Part shown: positions 36,665-49,042 of the stretch, piece after piece
How the letters are laid out: each line of letters begins with the position of its first letter
Numbering within the stretch: the first letter of the stretch is position 1
DNA from: Neodontobutis hainanensis
Lineage: Eukaryota; Chordata; Actinopteri; Gobiiformes; Odontobutidae
DNA length: 64,000 bases
NCBI GenBank assembly: GCA_024349245.1
Contig: JALDNG010000001.1
Location: forward strand, 5,466,001 to 5,530,000
Direction: 5' to 3'
Notes under the pieces: model-generated
Database searches by the model: none
What the model was told of the DNA's origin: nothing
What the model saw: only the letters and a program-made list of their open reading frames with translations
Translations under genes and position numbers: made by a program

Positions 36665-37010
36665 TGTGTGTGTGTGGAATAAAGGCACATTAGACAGACA
36701 TTTCCTCTCAATTGCTGAAACAATAAGCCCTATTTATCGCCCATTTGAAAAAGGTTCGACGTGGCTCTGAAACAGAGAAGGCTTTCATCTCCGTGGCATA
36801 TTAAACTGTCACAGTGCTTAACTTTAAATTAAGGTGACACGCCATTGACTTGGGGATGTCACTAATAGTGCGATGGCGACCTGCTAATAGAAGTACAGTA
36901 TGACACGTTTGCTTTAACTAAACCTCCGCTGTCAGATTACGCCAGTGACATCTTCAACTTTTCATACATTATCGTGACACTTGGAACAAATGCAATTTTG
37001 GGCGTTAAAA
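36540..37010. other. Candidate conserved noncoding block split by (TG)n
   Basis: Complex unique sequence on both sides of the array at 36,632-36,676. To its right lies CTATTTATCGCCCATTTG near 36,730 and GGTGACACGCCATTGAC near 36,833. No coding signal. Confidence 0.28.
36632..36676. repeat. (TG)n microsatellite, one interruption
   Basis: A TG array of about 45 bp, broken once by TCTG at 36,663. Confidence 0.97.
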
Positions 37011-38982
37011 GTGGGACAAAGGAAGTGAATGGTATTGTCCCGAGGTGTGTTGGCGTAAAAAGATGACACGTCCTTGTATTAGGTGGATGTAATGTAAATG
37101 AGTGTGTTCTGTGACGGGCGTGTGGCCTCGCTGTTCAGACAGAGCTTTACAGGATTGCAGCCACATTAGTCTGAAGTCAGATAAGTCAGTCACAAAGGTC
37201 AGATAGGTCAAGTGGGTTGTCCTGTTATTCTTTCATATGAGAACATTTAACAGGCTCAGTAGGTCTTAGATAAATTTTTTTCTTTAAGGATGAGATTAGA
37301 TTTGACCAATGAAAAGTTGTGCTTCCATAAAATATAAAGCAAATTTTGAAATGATGTAAATTAGATGTGTTCCCATGAACTACTGAAACGTGCTTAAACT
37401 TCTCAGAGACTGGAGGTTACTGTCGGATTAGTCTGGGACTTTATGTGGCCAACTTATACTTGGCTTTCTGTTGCTCATTTCTAATGTTATTGATAAAAAT
37501 ATCATATAGCATTGCATTTCTCTTTAGAGTTGTCTGATTGTGGAATTTGACTGTTATGAATATTGCAAATTATCTATCATAGCAGCTAAATGCAAACAAC
37601 ACACTGCATTTGAACTAATCTAGTTTCCAAAATTCGTCTGTAGAAAGCAGTTAGCATGAAAACTAAATTACTGATACAATTTTAAATGAATGAAGACTTG
37701 GGTCTGGGAGTGGGTTTAGCTAAAAAAAATCATGCTTCGGTTTTTGGTAAACAGCAGGGCATTGTGTTTTTAATTGAATGGTTTTTAATCAATATTGACC
37801 AAGACCACAGCTGATGTATTCATCCAAACCATTCTAGTCCAAGTCATTTTTCATTGGTCTGGGACTGGACTTAAAAACTGTTTTTTACTCTTTGCAGGTA
37901 TCATGCTCTGGTCTGGCTCTAGCCATGGTTTTGATGCTTTATGTCTTGGTCTTGTATTGGTCACAGTACAATCTGTCCTCACTTGGTTTGTGTGGTTTTG
38001 ACTACAGCAGCCGTAATGATTGGTGGAACGTAAAGCAACACATGGAGCACAATTTAAACACCAAAACAGTTCATTTGAACCTGTCGCCTCGTGTTCCAGT
38101 CTTTTTTTTTAGCTGTGCCCCCTGAGCTGACTCATATGTCCTTTGCCTTTTACATAATCTAGTTCAACAGTGACTGATTCAAATTTCCTCCAACAAAGTC
38201 CCCTTCAGTCGCAAAGAGGGGCCCGTGATTAGAGCCTTGACGCTGACTCAACACTCTGTGTTTCCAATTAACTGAAGGAGGCCTGGGACGACATGGGCCA
38301 CTGGGCAGTTCCCCACCAACACACACTCACACACTCACAGTTTATCCAGTCACAGGCAGCACTGAAAACACTTATTTTGCAGATTCCTCTGTGCATTTTT
38401 TCCACTACACTGTTAAAAAGAAAATGTAACATTTACAATGACAACAATAAAATATTGTATGAACTAAAATAATATTACTGTAATAGTGTACTAAATTTTA
38501 GGAAAGGAATTCTGCTAAATAGGAGCTGTGAATTTCATAAACAGACTGTATGTATATTGTATGATGCATATACTTTTTAGTTCACAGTAGTTTTTGTCAA
38601 GTGAACATAAAAAAATGGTGTTATGTAATAAATATGGTGCATTTTTACTTAAGACTTCACAGATTGACATAACCCAGCTACGGAGTTCATTGTATTTGTA
38701 TTATATTCAGATTCATATCAGGGCGGTCATTTTACTGCAAAACGCTTACGTTTGTGTTCACCCAAATAAACAGGAAGAGTGCACAAATCCAAGAATCCAA
38801 ATATCAGTGGAGATAATCATGGCCCTGAATAACAATGGCAAAGTTTAATACATAAATATTTGATGGAGGAAGAACATTTGGTCAGATAATTTTTTTGTGG
38901 CTGAAGTAGATTAGTAGTGGCCCACAAGTCACTTAGGGTCAGAAATGACCTGCCTAAGATGTCAGGAAAAATATTAAATGAT
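37011..38982. other. Unique DNA
   Basis: 37,860-38,000 is read as hydrophobic 68- and 77-codon frames, but the source is GGTCTGG/GGTCTTG-rich sequence rather than a recognisable gene. The rest is AT-rich. Confidence 0.3.
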
Positions 38983-39100
38983 CTTGGTTTAGTTCTTATA
39001 TAGTCCAGTTTTAGTCCAATACATGTTTAGTCCTGGTTTAGTCCTTGTATAGTCCAGTTTTAGTCCAATACATGTTTAGTCCTGGTTTAGTCCTTGTTAG
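38983..39100 (+). repeat. 49-bp tandem repeat, about 2.4 copies
   Basis: The unit starts CCTGGTTTAGTCCTTGTATA and ends AATACATGTTTAGT. Copies begin at 38,983, 39,032 and 39,081, the last partial. The 18-mer TTAGTCCTGGTTTAGTCC inside it recurs in reverse at 29,800-29,817. It directly precedes the double hairpin. Confidence 0.92.
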
Positions 39101-39133
39101 GCCAAAACATTGCACCAAAAAGCTCTGAAAATT

Positions 39134-39269
39134 ACCACTGTTTGATTCATAAATTTAAATAAAGCTGCTTTGTTTTCGGGGTTTTGATGTGTGTTATTTC
39201 TGACACACTGGACAAAACCCCAAAAACAAAGCAGCTTTATCCATTTCAGTTTATGAATAAAGCAGTGGT
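39134..39269. repeat. Long inverted repeat (hairpin 1)
   Basis: The left arm is 39,134-39,186 and the right arm 39,213-39,269, with a 26-base loop that itself contains a GTGTGT/ACACAC pair. Arms share AATAAAGCTGCTTTGTTTTC-type blocks and differ by a few substitutions and a small insertion in the right arm. Confidence 0.93.
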
Positions 39270-39418
39270 ACAAACGGAGCTAGGTGCACGTTTCACTGAA
39301 GACTCAAAGCTCAGTCGACAAATAGTTTTAACCACCCAAATGCAGGCATACACATAAAGCTATTTGTCGACTGAGCTTTGAGCCTTCAGTAAAACGTGCA
39401 CCTAGCTCCATTTGTACC
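39267..39418. repeat. Long inverted repeat (hairpin 2), abutting hairpin 1
   Basis: The left arm is 39,267-39,325 and the right arm 39,360-39,418, both 59 bases with three mismatches and no gap. The loop is 34 bases. The arms contain GTCGAC and GTGCAC palindromes. Its left arm overlaps the last three bases of hairpin 1. Confidence 0.96.
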
Positions 39419-39424
39419 TGAACC

Positions 39425-40160
39425 CTCAGCGGGCTCATCCTGCTGCTTAGCATCAGGCCTAATTGGAAAGAGGGGGAGGCAGGAGAAAAAAGCAAGAGTA
39501 AAATCCCCTAATTCCTGGATTATAATTTAAAATATTCCAAAATGCTAATCAGGGAATTGCAACCAACAAAGGGATAATAAGATGGTCATCCAATTACTGG
39601 TATTTTCAGGCCCTATTTTGAGGGGTCGGGGTAGACCTGGAGTCCTTTAAAGTGAAGACGCGGCGTTGCGGCTCAAGCTGTGAGCAAACACTGAGCCTGC
39701 CGCGGCCCTCCCTGCGTCTGCCTGTCTCACAAATATGTTAATTAGGGTCCAGATATTCACACACTTAATTAGCCCGGGCTGCGGTTGTTTCATTTGATTG
39801 GGGCAAAGAAGAAAGAGCAAGAAAATCAGGAGAAAGAAGGGTTTCAATGGCGGATTTAAACATGGCCTCAAGGTGATGAGAAGGTATTGTTAACTACTGT
39901 ACTCAAATGAACTTCTCTTTTTCCTGAGGCAGGAGCCAAATCCAGCACGGCTCAGATTAGTCTGTCATTTGCTGGCGAGCGTTTCAATTCTGAACATGAA
40001 GTGATTGCACTAATTGAAGTGGCATTCATGACATTAACATATTATAAAATGAGCTGGGTCCGGAGCTGTACTGCGCTGGAACAGAGAAGCCAGTGCTGCT
40101 TGGCTTTCGGAGAAGATTGCACTCTGCCTACCACAATAGACATCATTAGACATGAAATTA
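39425..40160. other. Candidate conserved noncoding block with homeodomain-type cores
   Basis: Complex unique sequence with TATGTTAATTAGGGTCC near 39,734 and CACTTAATTAGCCCGGG near 39,762, two strong TTAATTAG sites about 27 bp apart. Further cores are at 39,510-39,600 and 40,010. The 74-codon minus-strand frame here is unrecognised. Confidence 0.35.
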
Positions 40161-41190
40161 GAAATTTTTCGGGATGAACAGTTCAAATAAAGGAACGCAG
40201 TGCAATTTAGTAACGTCCTCTAATGTCTCCTTTCCAAGTGTACTCAGGAGGAATGCGGCAGATCAACCTGTGGTCGAAGGGTTAATATATGTTGTGAAAA
40301 ATATCAAAATTTTAAATAAAGCTAATGGGAAAATAGGTCAAAATGGAGAGAGTATAAAGGCTTGTACAAAATTGTCTGAGCAAAATTTAATTAGACAAAG
40401 TGGTTAAGAATTGCTGCTAACATCTCTGCTGCATTTATATTTTCAATATCCTTATTTAGCTTCAGTAGGGGGCAGTCCATTATTTCATTTATCTTCGAGG
40501 CAGATTCTTCCAAACCCTGCCCAAATATCACCAGTATATTATATTTCTCATGTAAATCTGCCTTTTCTTCTTTTACAAAAAGAGAGAAAGCAGCTTGGCA
40601 TATTTATTGGCGAGTCGTGCAACCCCCCCCCCCTTTTTTTTTTTTTTCTTTTTCCTCCAAGACGCCACCCCCCTCTCCCAGCACTTCCACCACTGATTCC
40701 TCCTCACACACACACAGTGACCCAAATACGAGGGTCTAGACGGGCTCGTCCTAAAGGGGGATCGTCTGCCTGCCCCTGGCACCCCATTAGCCCCAGGTGA
40801 TAAACCTCAGAATAAAACCAAACAACGCTCCAATCAGGAATGTTTAACACTGTCACTCACTCCTGATCACTGGCTCCTCAACTTGTGATTTAAAATGTGG
40901 TGAAAATTTAAGGTCAAAAGGTAAGATTAGAGGAAAGAGCCAGGTTGTAGCCATTTGCATTCAGAGTCTCTTCTCCAAATGTTTTAATGCACAACTAAAT
41001 CACGTTCTGTACGTCTGCACTCGGAGCTGTATCTGACCCCATGGCACACATCTACCACCTTCCACCGTCCAAGAACAATCCTGGAATTTATTTTGTAGAG
41101 AATTTGACATTGGTCCAAAAACAATCCCCTGGCTTTGAGACTGTGTAAAGCGTGCTCTTCTTTTTCTCTTTTCTTTACCTACAGCTGACT
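40161..41190. other. Unique DNA with C/T homopolymer run
   Basis: Eleven C followed by about fourteen T occupy 40,623-40,647. A short CACACA run lies at 40,705. Neighbouring frames (77 and 129 codons) have no domain. Confidence 0.35.
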
Positions 41191-41194
41191 GGAG

Positions 41195-41212
41195 CACCAG
41201 CTGGTGGCGCGC
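41195..41212 (+). promoter_or_regulatory. CTCF-like site
   Basis: CACCAGCTGGTGGCGCGC contains the core CCASYAGRKGGC with one mismatch. Single motif only. Confidence 0.3.
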
Positions 41213-42239
41213 AGCCAACACTGGCAGGCATGCGCTTGTTCTTGGAGGCTAACTGCACCGCTGAACCGCTCTGGGATTTGGGCCGCATTATAGATATGGA
41301 CTGCAGTATAGATTATTAACAGGAGCAGTGTGTGGGCGCATCAGCCAGGGCACATACTTCTGAATTTTGTTCTATTTACTGTATGCTATTTGCAAACATT
41401 CACCTTAAAACATTTAGCAACAAGCCTAATTGTGTTAAATGTCTCACCCGTTTGTAAAGTGATGACTAACTGAAGCATTGGCATGATATAATTATCTTTG
41501 AAATCTAAAATAATCTGCTTCAGAATAAAAGGCTCCAAAACACATTTGCCATTACAAAAAGGTTAAATTAGGTTATTTTCCACTTTCATTAAAACAGAAT
41601 AAATAATTACATTATGGGTGGAGTCTGGGGACAATAATCTCTGAATGTCAAAACTCTACTTTCTTCTCTTTTTTATCATTAACAAGATCAGACAAAACAA
41701 GAAGAGAAAAGATTGTTTGCTATGTATCATCAAATGTACCAGGAAAGTATTTGAAGTTACTTTAATATTTAATGTCAGTCCATTTTAAAAAACATTGTCT
41801 ACAAAGTAATACATACAGCCAGTCATAACGATTAGGAATAACAGTAAAATATGTGGCAGCTGAAATCTGAAGGGGAGTGAGGGGATAAAACAGAAGAGTT
41901 GTAGTGAGCAGTCTTCAGCAGACGGGGAAGTGCGTGCATACTGAAAAGGTTTATTCCTCCTCGTGAGAGCGCACACCTCACTGGAATATGTGATGTGACT
42001 GGGCAGGATTTGTGTCCGTCAGTGTCGGTTAAGAATGCTCATCTAGCGTCTTGTCAAACTCCAAGTATATTTCTACTTTGATTGGTTCAAATAGAGCAAG
42101 AGGGAAAATCTCCTGTCAGCTATTCTTACATTAAATATTCCCATTGTTATGAAGACTTGCAGTGAGAAAGCATAAGCCTCTTGACTTATGAATTTTATCC
42201 AAAGAACTGTGAGAGGGAAGCCATTTTCTTCATTGACCT
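41213..42239. other. Unique DNA, AT-rich
   Basis: Nothing recognisable. Confidence 0.4.
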
Positions 42240-43560
42240 TAATCTTAAATAGGTCTCAGAGACAGGTAGACTGATAAAAAAGTGTGGAAAAGAATAGGAG
42301 CTAAGCCCACTTTTTCTGAGGGCTTGTGTTGGGTGTTATCGCTGGCGGCCGACAAACAGATCCAAACTCCAGGTTCCAGAGGAGCGTTTGGGTGCGGCGT
42401 GCCAGCTGGGCTAATGCATAGATTAGTTTACAAGTTTGGCTCCAATGCCAACTGGATTAAGCTCCGTGATGTGGCGGGTATTTGCACATTGTTTGACTGT
42501 CTTCATACGGTCAGCATCAGCCAGGGAGCAGGGCTGGGACGGACTTATACTAAACCCTTCCTATTTGTGTTTATCCAAACAAATTGTGACCGGCAGTGTC
42601 AGCGGGGCTGAGCTGATTGGATTCACGTCACTACGGAGCGTTATTGCAGCACCTCCGAAAGCACCAGGAAGCCATTGTAACCATTTATTCCTAAGATAGA
42701 GCCCATCTCCTGCCCCGGGGCTACGTCTTTCATATCAGCGTTCTTGTCAGTCCGATCCCCTGTTTCAAAAAGCCTTGTGTCAAGATCAAACTCTCCGTGA
42801 CAGAGGCCGTATCTAATGCCTCTACACTCAGCTATAATCAGACTAATCACTTTGAACTAGTTCACAGAAAGGCCCTTTCTTTTCTGGAGCAAAATTGGTT
42901 TGGTCTCCTTTAAGACTCTGGGGTTTATTTGATTAAGACTGGAGCGGAGCATGAGAAATCAAGGAGGGGACTTCAGTGGCATTCCTCAGTAATATTTATA
43001 CCAATCCCCAGCTTGTAAATCATTTATGCTCTTTCCCACTCACGTTTTGACTCCAAAGCTCCAAGTCAAGCGTGAATTAGGTCTGATCATAATAAACTAA
43101 GCTCCTGCCAGGGCATTGTCTCCCGTCAGATCAGAGGAGGAGGGTCAAGAGCAGCCGGACCTCGAGGGCACCCCAGGGACGCCTCTTCCAAAACCCCTAA
43201 ACAGCTCTGCCGCACAAGGCTTTAATTGTTATTTCAGCCCTGCCCCCACCCCCCACGCGGTGTCCGGGCAAACACCGTGGTCCTGATGGCTTTGTAATGA
43301 GAGGCGCGCCCAGGGGGAGCAGCCCGGTGACTTCCAAATACATTGCCCTTGTTAGCGAGCTTTGGCGCACTGCTACACCGTTACAGATGTCCGTAATAGA
43401 GCGCTAATAGAGATCCATTACCCTCAGGTTGGGGGTGGGCTGGTGTCGAGGGGAGGGCACACAAACTCATAAGATTACTACACTTGTGGCTGACCTCTGC
43501 TGCTGTCGAAAAACTGATTATTTCATTCAAAGGAGCCCAAAGGTGGTGTCGTGTCTGGGC
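42240..43560. other. Large complex block, candidate conserved noncoding cluster
   Basis: This is the longest stretch of balanced-composition unique sequence in the window. It includes GGGCTAATGCATAGATTAG near 42,408, TATAATCAGACTAATCAC near 42,833, TTTAATTGTTATTTC near 43,222 and GAGAGGCGCGCCCAGG near 43,299. Frames of 87-109 codons lie on the plus strand but share no family and no splice sites stand out. It may be several adjacent enhancers. No target gene is identifiable. Confidence 0.35.
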
Positions 43561-45279
43561 TGATGAACAATTGGATTATCCTCGGATGCGGTTTGAGATT
43601 CAAGGCAGTGGTAGAGGACAATTTTCATACATCTGTACTTTGTAAATGGACTATTATTTCTACTGCACTGCATTTCTAAATTACTTTGCATTACTTCATT
43701 TTAATTTGAAATAGTCCAGTAAATAAGTGGCTAAATATAAAATATATAACTCATTTTGCTGTGACCTTTGCTTGTTTACCAAACACAAACAACCTCCAAC
43801 ATGACACTAAAAACTAACCTTCTGAGCTAAATAGCTCCCACAATAGAGACAAGGACAACTCACCTGCTGCTAATGCACACCTGCTCAATCAGTTTGAACA
43901 CTGAACTGTGCTACCCATGTCAACACTCTACAGTGTTAATGACTGAATATACAGCTGTTAAATCCTTAAACCATAATATATGTCCGTACATCTCCTTTAA
44001 GCAAAGAGTTGAAGTGCTTCTTTCAGCACTGATTCTAAGTCAGCTTTGAAGCAGGGAACAATAGAATAACAAATTGCTTGTTGCCCTCAGGACAGAAGGT
44101 AGAGAGAAACATTAAATTAATGAGCCCAGAAGAACTTTGCTACAAATGAACTGTGTAAATACATTGATCTTCTCACATCTCCAGTCTATTTTTTCCGTCA
44201 ATCTGAACATAATGATTTGTTCCCCTACCATTTTTACATTGCAGGGGAAAGGAAAAAACCTGTTCTGTTTTTCACCGGCACTGCCTCTCGGTAAACACTC
44301 TTCCTTCTTATCTGCACGCTGCCTTCTCCCTAGGCTATGGAGCAGATTTTTCATTTAGCTAAAAGCTCGGTAAGAGGTCTATGAGAATGATAATCCTACC
44401 ACGGGCCGCAGCTGGCGCTTCCACGGCGCGGATGATTAGTCGGGAATGTTTTGCATTCGACCTGGAGAAATTCTCTCAGTGGGAAGTTAGCATCCGCTTA
44501 CTATCTTTTTCAGCGGGGGCCCACTCACGACCCCAGCCCCTCCCTCTCTGCTCTGTGTGCACAGTGAGTCTTTCTAATGGATGGTTAGAAACAATATGAT
44601 ATAACTTGTATTGTTTTATATTTATTGAGAAGATCACCTGGTTATGATTAGATGTAGTCACATTTATCCATAATCATGGGGCCCTCCTCATCACATGCCT
44701 GTTAATGTTTTGTAACAATGTGTCATGTAATAACTTAATTCCAATTTGTTTTGTGGAGAAAAATAACCTTGTAATAATTAGTGCAAAATGAAACAAAAGC
44801 ATAACAAGGTGTAATTTACATAAAGCAGCATTTTTATGCAGCATGTAAAAAACAACTAAACACAATGAAGTGGAATTCTTATTACATTCATGCAGTACAT
44901 GTATGAGTTATTTTACACTGATACATGTCTAAAGCACCTCAGTAGTCCCATCCCCCATCCCTTTTCTTAAAAAATAAATAAAATAAAATTCCACATCACC
45001 AGATAAAGCTAAACACAAAGACAAATGCTGACTTTTTAAATTTAAATAATTATTTTTGAAGGTAATTTGTGTTATATGCCTCTGATCAGTTACATTGCAC
45101 TGAACAGCTCATACCTGTCCTTTGTCAGGACAGGACGGTGTTGTACAATAGCATACATGCAGTGAGTATTACAGACGGAGGAGATAAAACAGGAGAGTTG
45201 TGTTGGGTTACTCAGATGGGGGTTTAGTTGCAAACTGAAAACGTTATTCTCACATTTAAAAGAGTCATAAATCCATCCC
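43561..45279. other. AT-rich unique DNA with one small complex block
   Basis: 44,360-44,540 is complex and GC-richer (GGCGCTTCCACGGCGCGGAT near 44,413). The remainder has nothing recognisable. Confidence 0.3.
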
Positions 45280-45800
45280 CTCTCTCTTTTAACCCTCCTG
45301 TCAGTTGGGTGGCGCTGTGACCTCCACCATCACAAACTCCTAATTGCCTGTGATGGTAGATTGGCGCCCCGCTGCTCAGAGAAGGCCCAGGTTATCCCAC
45401 TCATTGCAGGTACGACGCTGGGCTCCCTCAGATGGAATTAAGGCGGCGCTGGGGAGGAACAGGTCATGAATGCACTTATCTCATTTGTCTGACAGGTTTA
45501 AACGTTTATTAAAGGCCTCAGCTCTAATTCCCTCAAGCAGGTGTAAGCTTCCGTTGAGGTGTGAATTATATCCAATCGAGCAGATACGCTCATAATATGA
45601 TGAACGCCAGCTAAGCTTTTCCAGGTGGAAATTGAATAACTCATGGTTTCTGGGCATAATCCATCCGTGCATTGTCAAAGACAAATAGAAAGGCAGCATA
45701 ATTTCTTCTGTCTTCAGCTTTATTTGCTTTTGCACGGAAACACTTTGTACTAAAATGATATTAGCAGCATTAGACGCAGATGTAAATAGAACAGCTGTGT
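45280..45800. other. Candidate conserved noncoding block
   Basis: Complex unique sequence with a weak CTCF-like GTTGGGTGGCGCTGTG at 45,304-45,319 and CTCCTAATTGCCTG near 45,339. The 84-codon minus-strand frame at 45,481-45,735 has no recognised domain. Confidence 0.3.
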
Positions 45801-47989
45801 AAACTCTTTTTAACAGTGTTGGATAAGACCCACTTTAATCCCACTACAAACAAGAGTCGCGGTGAGCAAACAGTTCCCCCAAATTAATTTATCTGTAACG
45901 TTTCCAGAAATGTGGATAAGTAATATTTAAATATTTAGGATGGAAAATGATGTAGTATGTTTACGTCACAGATATCATATTCTTATTGTTTTTATGTTTA
46001 TATGTTTCGACAATTGATTAAAGATCATCAGATTTTATTATGTTATTCTTTTCGTTTATATCCAATGTTCAGGAGTGTTTTCTAAAACGCTGGCTGGAGA
46101 TGCACCAGAATTTTAGAGATTTTTTGAGTCCAAATTACTCCAGCGTTGCCCTGAACATCATTGGTCCTTCTTCAAACACAATCTTCCAACAGCAAAAGAA
46201 TTTGGGGGTAGAGCTAACAAGCATCTAAAAAAGAATTTAAGGTTAATGAACGCAGTCTATTAATGATGACTTTCAACTGGTCAGCCTCTCAGTCTCCCTT
46301 CATCAGACCTTTGTTTGGTGTACCATGTATTCACCAAACCAACCTATTTTCTTTCTTTACTTAAAAGTGACAATATGTACTGTATATCCATATTTTCAAA
46401 TCTACTGATAATTCTGGGCTGAATACTTTTGTGACAGCAGGGGAATGCCATCGTTGTGAAATGGTCACATAAAGCCCTTCCTGTGTGCTCTGCCGTGCAC
46501 AGACCCTCTTTGTGCGGTCGGTGCCCCAGGTCAGATCACCACAGGCCCACAGTGGATGGACAATGTTCACCCATGCAACAAACACATGGCTGTTTACTTT
46601 CCTCTGAGCGGTGTCTGCCACCTGGCTTTGGATATGAATATAACCTGGATTGTTCCTGAGAAAATTAAAAACAATGAAATACACTTTTACACGTTTAATG
46701 AGATTTATTATAGCCATGTGTCCCCCTGATTCTACTCTGGGCTTGTGTTGAAGCCATCTGAAGAACTCCTTAGGTGTAATGTCTGTCTTCATAGCCTTGG
46801 AGCTAAACGTTACTAGAGGTTTATTTACTCTTTATTTATTTGTTTTTGACATTTATAAATGTATGGTCATGTTTTGGCCTTTCTTATATAATCATGGATG
46901 TCTCTATGCTTTGAAGTCCTTAAAATTTTTTTAAAGTAGAATAATGCTTAAGTTAGGATTATATAAGGTTGAACAGCAGCAGTGGAGAGTAGTATCTGCA
47001 TTATTTATCTAAGGACCTCTTAATATTCCTAAGCACGTCTGATATTGTATTATGTCAAAAGAGCAGGCTGAAGGACCGCCTCGCTTGTATTGTTGCCTGT
47101 TCCACCAGTGGCCACATGCAGATTTGGATTGAAACAAAAATCCAATAAGAGATTTGACCTAAAGATGTAAAAAGTGATATCCAGGTGTAATGGTAGATAG
47201 CTTACAAAATGGCGAGATATCATACTGTTTGTTTGTAACATAGACTTTTTACTGGCTAGTAATCCTCGCATGGGCAAAAAATAAGTTTGAATCCTATATT
47301 TTGGCAATATACTGTATATTCTTCAAGACTATTGGTTTGAACAGATCACATTGTCAAACACAAAAGTAAAAACACATGTATCTATAGCCAGGAATTTCAC
47401 AATTTTTATTTTTAATTCAAAGGTAAAAACAAATATGGCCATTACAAAAAACAATGCATATCCATTCTATATCATCTAATATGTGCTGCTCTAGAGTTCA
47501 CATGCCTTGCAAATTGTATTACATTTATGACCATGCCGGCTCTAGAAACATTAACTTGTCCAGTTTTTATTGACAACATCCTCTTTATACTCTCTGTGCT
47601 ACCAATGTGTGGCGTCCATTTGACAGAGCTGAACAGACAAAGAGGAGACCAGAACATTTAACTCTGACAAATGGACCATTGCTTATAGACCGTCTGGACG
47701 AGCAGACAATGACACCAGTGTAACTCAAAGTGCAATGCTCAAGGACCACACTGTGTCTACTCATCGCTGACATCTCAGAGTCATGGAATTTCCTGTTACA
47801 CCTTACAACACGACCGAGGACAAAAGCGGTTACTTTTTCGACTGGTTTAAAAATAGCTTACACAGCAGATGAATCATTTCTATGTGGAACCATAAAGAAG
47901 GTTATGTCCAAGTGTCAGAGCCATATATATCTGCAATTTGAAATTACTTGTGACCGCGTAACTAATATTTAACTTGAGGGGAGAATTTA
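45801..47989. other. Unique DNA
   Basis: 46,361-46,792 carries a 143-codon minus-strand frame in complex sequence, with no recognisable domain. It may be a conserved noncoding block. 47,570-47,780 is also complex. Otherwise AT-rich. Confidence 0.28.
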
Positions 47990-48210
47990 GAGGAGTTTCC
48001 CCAGCACTATAGTCCCATTGTCATACACTCTTCAAAAAGCGCTGCATGAATACAACCATGTGACCAGAAGTAATGACAAGCGTGACCCATTTGCACGATG
48101 ATAATTAGCCGTCCACAGCCAGGGGGCACTGACCTCTGAGCGAGGCTGCAAACAAACCCACGCTTCTGAGGCGCTCTTTGTCTGAGAGCTTAACATAGAC
48201 ATATTTATGC
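47990..48210. other. Candidate conserved noncoding block with CTCF-like site
   Basis: Complex sequence with GATAATTAGCCG near 48,099 just upstream of a CTCF-like site. No coding signal. Confidence 0.3.
48114..48130 (+). promoter_or_regulatory. CTCF-like site
   Basis: CACAGCCAGGGGGCACT matches the CTCF core (CCAGGGGGC) closely on the plus strand. Confidence 0.4.
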
Positions 48211-49042
48211 CATGTGCTCACTGCAAACACTGTATTATATGGTATTTATGCATGTTTTTATGAGCTTTTTACAGCAGGATATGAATAGTTACTACTGAGT
48301 GTGTGTCTCATGTTTATTTCAGTCATTGTTTTTTCTAAACTTAACAACTTTTGTGATCAGACTAAGGTAATAAGGTTGTCGTTCCATAAGATGGTTTTCA
48401 CATTTCAAATTAGTCTATTGCATAAAACAATGTTAACTGGAATTTCTTTAAAAACTGCTCATTAAGTGGACTGGAAAAAGCGTAAACTGGAAAAAGAAAC
48501 AGTTCATGGAAGCATGTCCAATGAATTTTTTAAGACATTTCAAAATATTTAGCAAAATTATTGTTGCACTTTTGACACTTTTTAATAATTGCAAGTTTTA
48601 TACTGGTGCTACATCAACTCCTAGCTCTGTTTGACACAAGATAAAGTCCTTTGATCTTCTGTTGTGTAATGCATTTATTTTACATGTTTTATGGAAATGA
48701 AATGATTTATTAAGTCACATGAACCTAATCAGAACTAAAATCTGCACGGAGCAGCCCTCAGTGTTTGTGATAATGTAACCGACAGGACAGTGTGATCATA
48801 TCAAAGTGTCATTCCAATATGGAAAACTGAAGTATAATAGAGTGAAACATCAGATTAGAATGGTAATTTTATTTTATGCATTTGAACATTTGGTCCTTGG
48901 GGCAAAGTCTGGTCACACTTTGCTCTCTTTACAAACTCTGAAGCCTTTTGCACACATCGCTTTACATTTTCACTCATGTTCCAGTAGATATTAGTATGGA
49001 GTCTAAAATCTAATCTAAAACTCTGATAAGGTTAAGGCTCTG
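48211..49042. other. AT-rich unique DNA
   Basis: Nothing recognisable. Confidence 0.4.

Noticed and set aside
37860..38125. Hydrophobic 68- and 77-codon frames as a small membrane protein exon
   Set aside because: The hydrophobicity comes from GGTCTGG/GGTCTTG-type repetitive sequence; no conserved motif.
46361..46792. 143-codon minus-strand frame
   Set aside because: No domain recognised and no splice or promoter support; kept only as complex sequence.
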